A stretch of DNA of 64,000 bases from Acanthosepion lycidas (Eukaryota; Mollusca; Cephalopoda; Sepiida; Sepiidae), in NCBI GenBank assembly GCA_963932145.1, contig OZ010595.1:88376581-88440580 (forward strand). Reading direction: 5' to 3'. The notes below the pieces were generated by a model that worked only from the letters and a program-made list of their open reading frames with translations, searched no databases and was not told the DNA's origin. The position numbers and the translations under genes were made by a program. Shown piece after piece: positions 58,331-64,000 of the stretch. Position 1 is the stretch's first letter. Each line of letters opens with the position of its first letter.

Positions 58331-59197
58331 AAGGGAACCGGACCATAAATTTAATTAATGTTTTAAATAAGCGCATTGGGATTTGTTTTTGGTCGAAGGA
58401 AACCAGTGTTTTGATTGGTTTTAATTTACTAGCTGAAATTAATTTTTATCTCTAAATTGTATCAGGCCTGAGCTTATCTAATTTTAAAGTTAACAAAAAC
58501 GTTTAGTTCTGAGACTATTAACTTTTGAACCTACGACAAAGCGAACAATATTTTTCATGAAATAACCGTTTTATTTATCCCAGATTAAATATAATTTAAT
58601 TAAGAATTTTATGCTATTAACAAAACTTGTTCAGTTCACACATACTTTGGTTACCGATTTTATTCGATTTAGATTTGTTTACACTAAAACGACTGTCGAC
58701 TGGAACTGAAAGATGTTTTAGCTTTGCCTTAATTCGATTAAAACGTTGACTTTATTAACGTCAATTCAATATTTAAGCTCAATTACATCTCCTGATTGCA
58801 TACGCCCAAAGAATTTCGATTTTCCCTTTAGTTTTCTAATGAAAATAGGCTACTGTCGTATACTTTATTTACTTACGTGAAATATGCTTTTGAAAACAAT
58901 ACTAAAACTTGCTTTTTAAATCTCTGATCAATTCCAGCTGTTCTTTCTCTTGTATATAACGTAATTAGAAACCACTTCAACTCAGTATAGACCACATTCA
59001 AATTAAAACCTTTATTGACTGTAACACATTTTCATGTCGGTTTCCGCATTCCATAATTGTCAAAATCGATTTCTACTTTAATTATTTGAATTAGGTTAAC
59101 AGATCGTAGATGCGTTAACTCATTTAGAGAACAGGGTTATTTTTTGTGATGGAGGGAGATGTACATATTTATATAATAGGTCGAGTAGACATTGTGA
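58331..59197. other. no recognisable gene
   Basis: AT-rich sequence, no motif. Confidence 0.35.
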
Positions 59198-59335
59198 TCA
59201 CATGAAGTTATTTTGAACAGAAAACAATGTAGGAATAATATTGTGCTGTATGCGACACGCGGTTCGCTGGGGGCTAAAAAGTTCAGCGGAAGGGAACCAG
59301 ATATATCTTGTCTCTACAGTATACAGTGTTTGAAA

Positions 59336-59337
59336 AG

Positions 59338-59376
<39 letters not shown>

Positions 59377-59440
59377 AAGAAAGAAATAGACACAGAGAAA
59401 TAGGCAGAGAGAGAGAGACAGAGAGAGAGATAGAGAGTTT
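59336..59440. repeat. (GATA)n and (GA)n microsatellites
   Basis: GATA repeats at 59336-59376, followed by GA-rich sequence to about 59440. Confidence 0.95.
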
Positions 59441-59473
59441 GTGCCATTTCATTTTACACTGCTTTATACAACG

Positions 59474-59900
59474 CTACATCACGGGGGTTAATAGAACTCC
59501 TCTTGCAGTAAAGTGTGTTAATTTCACACTATTTAGCCTAAAATCAAACAAATACGGCAGGATTTTATTTTGTAACAGTTCACCCGGTACAAGCCCCAAG
59601 AAGCCATCAAGGAAAACGGTTAATGAATGATGTGTGTAATATAAAATTAAGAGTAGGAATGAAGATTTTGAGGATAGATAACGATTGATCCTAGACATGT
59701 AGTGTTCGTAGAAGCATCCACACGGAAGTCTGTTCCACAAAGGAGCGGTTCTTTGGAAAAAGTTTTCTGAGTGGATCTTTCTTACTGATGGATTACATAG
59801 CAAATGACGGTGTTTAAACAAGGTGGATGTATTGAGGCGGAACTTGGCTGTAAAAGTCTGAACGGGTGGTACTAAAAATGGAGTCCATTTTAACAATTAT
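59474..59900 (-). pseudogene. CR1/jockey-like LINE C-terminal fragment, second copy
   Basis: The minus strand is open over about 140 codons, without a convincing start. It contains TSTLFKHRHLLCNPSVRKIH and NFFQRTAPLWNRLPCGCF, then MSRINRYLSSKSS, the same terminal block as at 57.9 kb. Downstream residues (LVPGELLQNKIL) lie past the usual LINE end and probably are not coding. Confidence 0.6.
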
Positions 59901-60129
59901 CACGGAAGTAGCGATAGACTTGCAACGTTTTGTCTGTGGGAAAAAGGCCGCGGAAAGAAAAGTAAATTGTCTCCTATAAGACTGCATGTATGTTTTTAAA
60001 CTCTGGAAAGAGAGGTTTGGGCAGCTTCAGACAGCATATGTCAACACTTTTGGTCTGATCCGATCCTTGTAAAAATAAGGTATGGCAGAAAGAACCATAT
60101 ACTTTCTGGAATAGTTTAAGGAACCAACC

Positions 60130-60620
60130 TTATCTGTCTATCTCTGTGATGAGGTATTATGATTACTTACATTATTTACATTATTCAGACTGTTATCCGC
60201 ACCTTCATTACCATATTCACAACGTTTCGGCCGTTGTACGCTCCGGCCTTCTTCAGGTGATTGGATATCTGTGATGAGGTATTATGATTACTTACATTAT
60301 TTACATTATTCGGACTGTTATCCTCATCTTCATTGCGATATTCACAACGTTTCGGTCGTTGTACGCTCCGGCCTTCTTTGCGTGATTGGATCTATGAGAT
60401 AAGATATTATGATTACTTACATTATTTACATTATTAGGACTGTTATCCTCATCTTCATTACTGTATTCAAAACGTTTCGGCTGTCGTATGCCCCGCCTTC
60501 TTCAGGTGATTGGAATTTTGAACCGAACCCTCTATTTCGTCCACCAGGGTAGAGTGTTCTAGTTCCACGTGCCATGCCTCTTCTAGATGTCTCAGTTATT
60601 TCCCTTAAACTCAACTCTCC
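60130..60620 (-). mobile_element. PLE-A terminal repeats in a 125-bp tandem array (three units)
   Basis: The marker ATTATGATTACTTACATTA recurs 125 bp apart (units near 60151, 60276 and 60401). On the minus strand unit 1 has a complete core: CAC, CUGAAGA, GGCCG/CGGCC stem, GAAACGUU, GUG (60218-60259). In unit 2 the CUGAAGA is changed; unit 3 has a shortened stem. Beyond unit 3 the usual PLE-A sequence (CTCTATTTCGTCCACC) follows to 60620. Confidence 0.85.
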
Positions 60621-60639
60621 AAGTTTGGTTCACCTTTAC

Positions 60640-60720
60640 TGTGGACATGACCCAGTGGATAATACGTTGGTTAGATCCAATAACTAGACACAAAGAGTTG
60701 TCAGTTCAATACCAGGCCAC
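60640..60720 (+). other. tRNA-like head of a PLE-A composite
   Basis: CAGTGGATAATACGTTGG, TTAGATCCAATAAC and GTCAGTTCAATACC resemble the head at 45133. Confidence 0.4.
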
Positions 60721-61609
60721 ATAATTAATCAATCTTAATATGAATTTAACTTAAGTCTCTATTTTTTAGACATCGTAAAGGATAAAAAGAATGTAAAGAA
60801 AAATGAAGAAACAAATTTCTTTGCTTCCTACGCCGAAGATCAGGTGCTTCAGTTCCTGGGGATGCATCCAACTTGATAGGAAACGTGCCAGACTGTCGAG
60901 TATTTGATTAAAATTGAAATACAGATTAGGCGATTACCGACGCTAATTGCATTAATCTTTTTGATTGGTCAAGCGTAACGTACATTTAAAATTGTGAGAG
61001 AATAGCAATATTACAGGTTCAGATCCCAAAATAATAATAAAAACGAAAAAAAAAAAGAAAGAACCAAACAAATCTGGAGTCATAATTCAAAAGGTCATCA
61101 TTGAGTTTCGCTAGTCCAAAGTCAAAAATACATGCGTGGTGTAAATTAAAAGGGGTAAAAAAAGTCGATATCCAAAACTTGTAACGCATAACTACGTTAT
61201 TCATCGACGAAGCACCAAGACAGGTCCCCCACCCATAGTCATCTATGGTAGCGTTCTTTTATTTGGGCAAGAAAGGTTGCTAATTGGTCCAGACTGGTTA
61301 GGGAAGCGCAAACATATTTACCATATTTCGGGACCGACTAAAGTTGACCCGATCTTGATTCGACAGATAACATGGAGAAGACGAATTCTTTTTCGAGGTC
61401 AGACTTAGTTTTCTCTTTTGCCGCCACGAAAATCGATACTAATGTTATAAATAATAAAAAGAAAATAGACCCTCGCTTGGCTGTTTGTCTATCTCCCTGA
61501 GCTGAGGCAAACCAGATCAAACAGTGATTTCTCTTACAAAAGGAGACCCAGGTTTGAACACTGCCGGAAAGACCACTTTCTTTATCTAAATTTCTTTAGT
61601 GTGCAGATG
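60721..61609. other. no recognisable gene
   Basis: Unique-looking sequence with only accidental open frames. Confidence 0.35.
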
Positions 61610-62485
61610 AAATATATTTCTGAGATGGGGTATTATGTACACTATTTACATTATTCGGACTGTTTTCCTCATCTTTGTCGCCATATTTATTACAACGTTT
61701 CGGCCGTTGTACGCCCCGGCCTTCTTCAGGTGGTTGGAAAGTCGAACTGAACCTTTTATTTGGCTCACTGGGGTAGACTTTTCTAGTTCCACGTACCATG
61801 TCCAATGGATGTCAGTTATCAGTTATCTCAAGTTAATTCTCCTCTTCAAGTGCTCTGCCGCCATAACCAGGTATTGAACTCACACTCTTTGAGAACATGT
61901 GTGTATGAATTTCTGTGTATTTATAAACCTAATGACTTCAGCAATTATTTCTAACCAGTGCTCATATTGCAATTTTTGCTGTTATCAATGCATGTTTTAC
62001 CAAAGCTCATATTGCAATTTTTTGTTGTTATTATCGCTTTTCACTGGCACTCCTTATTTCTGGTTCCCATATTGTATTCATTTCTATGCTTGGTCGGCTC
62101 AGGACAATTTTGTGGCCTAGCATATGTGTTGATACCGGTTTATAATGACAGCACACATGGCACAGTGGATAAAGGTATTAGTTAAATCCAGTGACAGAAC
62201 ACAAAGGGTGTGAGTTCAATACCTGGTTACGGCGGTGAAGAACTTGGAGAGGGGAATTAACAGGAGATAACTGATAACTGGCATCTATTAGACATGGCAC
62301 ATGGGACTAGGACAGTCTGCCCCAGTGAGCGAAATAAAGGGTTCAGTTCGACATTCCAACCACCTGAAGAAGGCCGATAAGTACAACGGAAACGTTGTAA
62401 TAAATATGGCGACAAAGATGAGGACAACAGTTCGAATAATGTAGATAGTTTACATAATACCCCATCTCAGAAATATAGACAGATA
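61610..62485. mobile_element. PLE-A composite, inverted repeat form
   Basis: Left arm (minus unit, 61610-61890) and right arm (plus unit, about 62280-62485) share CAGAAATATA, TATTTATTACAACGTTTCGG and GGTGGTTGGAA segments in opposite orientation. The tRNA-like head is near 62150-62240. The middle (GCTCATATTGCAATTTTT twice) matches 20280-20460. In the right arm stem II is disrupted (GGCCGATAAGTACAACGG). Confidence 0.8.
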
Positions 62486-62489
62486 CATA

Positions 62490-63030
62490 ATGTACGTGAA
62501 TACACTATATTCATAGCAGGACCAGAGAGAAAACTAAAATCACTCTTAAGCAAGATAGTACAGGAAAACTTGAAGATGAGACTATTAACTGGATGAAGAC
62601 AGAATACATATGTATTGGGGAGGTCAAACGCAAGTAGATACAGAAATGTAACTAACTGGATAGAAACAATGACAAAGAAATTCAAAGCGCGCATAGAAAT
62701 GACAAAAGATGACTTCCAGAAACTAAGCAAAGTATTAAGAGATAGAAAGAATACCTTTAAAGAAAAGAAAAGTGTGATAAAATGTAATATATAATCTCTT
62801 ATATGACAGTGAATGCGGGACAATCTGTTCACAGGTAAAGAAGAGCCTTGAAGTGAGAGAGATGTATTTCCACCGACGAATGTCGAGGATATCACAGACA
62901 GAACATGCGAGAAGCAAGGAAATTTTTTAGAAGATAAACTATTAAGAACCTGATGCTAACAATGCTGAAATTTCTAGGGCATATGATAAGGAAAGAAGGT
63001 TTGGAGAATTTAACACTCAGATGACATACT
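62490..63030 (+). pseudogene. LINE-1a family fragment, split by a SINE
   Basis: Broken frames show FKARIEMTKDDFQKLSKVLRD and a WRI/KKVWRI tail near 63000. The terminal WRAM-type piece (GAGAGCCATGATCTCTC) and CCTGAAAGGATATGG appear at 63380-63415, on the far side of the SINE at 63036. Confidence 0.65.
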
Positions 63031-63035
63031 CATGA

Positions 63036-63345
63036 AAGAAACTCAGTCATTTATGTGCCATGCGTGATACACACTTAGGCGATCATGTATCTTTCGATAC
63101 ATGACTATCCCGCAGTAGGTTGCCATTTCTTTCTGCGGTAGACTAGTTGCCATCCAAGGTTATAGAGCCCTCTCTGTTCTGCTATTCACCCATGGCTGGA
63201 GGGAGAAGAGGATTCATTACCTCATACGTATGTGAATGTAATGGATTCGACTGGAATTCAAACTCGGATCCCCGATTCCTCAATTCGAGCCGCTATCCAT
63301 TACTCGACTATGCCTCTGCTAGGGAGACCTATTTAACCAGTTTGG
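63036..63345 (-). mobile_element. tRNA-derived SINE family A, best copy
   Basis: On the minus strand the head has GCATAGTCGAGTAATGG (A box) and CCGAGTTTGAATTCCAG (B box) spaced as in a tRNA gene. The body continues to CCGCAGAAAGAAATGGC and the tail hairpin CATGTATCGAAAGATACATG, ending near CATGGCACATAAATGAC. It is inserted in a LINE 3' end. Transcription would be by RNA polymerase III and movement would depend on a LINE. Confidence 0.75.
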
Positions 63346-63420
63346 GTGTATAATAAAATAAATGACGAGGGAGGGACTTGTGGAGAGCCATGATCTCTCA
63401 AGTCCTGAAAGGATATGGCT

Positions 63421-64000
63421 TATAGATGAAGACAGGCAAGCTTTTCGTAGTTATATTCATCTATTATGTAACCATATATCCATCCTTTTTTTTTCATGTG
63501 TCTCACACACGAACAGATGTGCATACTTATACACATATACGTATAACTACCGAAACAATGACTTTCTCTTCTTTTGTGCTTTTTGTGCTTCCCTTGGTGA
63601 AGAAAATAAACAAACATGATTTCCCGTTCAGTCTTTAACACGTGCTATGTTTTCAAAAGGTGTAAGAAAGATGATTGTAGTTAAGTGTAAGGTAGTGTCA
63701 TGTCGATGTCATCAAGCTGAGAATGGTACAACGGGTAACAAGATAGACAGCAGATGGGTAATGACTTTGAAAAACAAACGACACCACACACGCCGAGCGG
63801 ATACCATCTTCCCCCACAAGCTTCTTTCTTTTCTCTACATTTTCCCACCTACCTCGATACGCGACCGGACAGACGAAGATCAATTTTCATAAAAGAAAAA
63901 AAAAACAGACTACTGTCGATAAAAGTAAACATTTTAATTACTTCTTGTCACTTTTTAAATGCAAACGAGCCGAAAATGGCATCTGCTTCGAAGCATGCGC
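63421..64000. other. no recognisable gene
   Basis: Several overlapping open frames of 60-80 codons on both strands lack motifs. No promoter or splice signal is convincing. Confidence 0.35.

Overview
This window is metazoan nuclear DNA made almost entirely of nested and decayed transposable elements, very long (TA)n tracts and other simple repeats. I see no intact single-copy host gene. The mix suggests a lophotrochozoan and most likely a mollusc, perhaps a cephalopod: RTE-like LINE tails, tRNA-derived SINEs, Penelope-like elements (PLEs), Tc1/mariner relics and extreme (TA)n density. The species is inference; the repeat content is seen directly.

Layout. 0.1-5.3 kb holds a complete but broken Ty3-type LTR retrotransposon. 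Then come a LINE 3' end with an adjacent SINE (5.6-6.5 kb), a decayed satellite (7.2-8.2 kb), a Tc1-like element cut off at a (TA)n tract (8.2-9.4 kb), a pogo-like MITE and a second transposase relic (10.3-11.5 kb). 11.5-15 kb is a series of PLE-derived fragments separated by (TA)n tracts. 16-22.5 kb holds SINEs, two LINE fragments and an inverted-repeat PLE derivative. 22.6-24.3 kb is a satellite with a 144-bp period. 25-26 kb holds a LINE ORF1 relic. 27.7-41.5 kb is a very large inverted repeat around a 2-kb spacer, with a Penelope-like element present in one arm only. 42-46.1 kb holds an AT-rich repeat and a second PLE, interrupted by a composite insertion with eight 107-bp units. 46.7-64 kb alternates a minisatellite-bearing repeat family, LINE tails, a mariner pseudogene, SINEs and further composite insertions.

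The most interesting signals fit together. Several repeat families carry pieces of the hammerhead ribozyme core (CUGANGA, a stem II hairpin, GAAAC, then GUC or GUU). They are the same families that surround PLE reverse transcriptase/GIY-YIG coding remnants, occur as tandem or inverted pairs, and abut (TA)n tracts. Hammerhead ribozymes in PLE terminal repeats are known in animals; the particular families, inverted-pair architecture and tRNA-like heads here look worth study. A second signal is a palindromic mariner MITE family (four copies, 80-102 bp) whose ends match the human MADE1/Hsmar1 end sequence. Several insertions can be dated relative to each other because the window also holds the matching empty sites.
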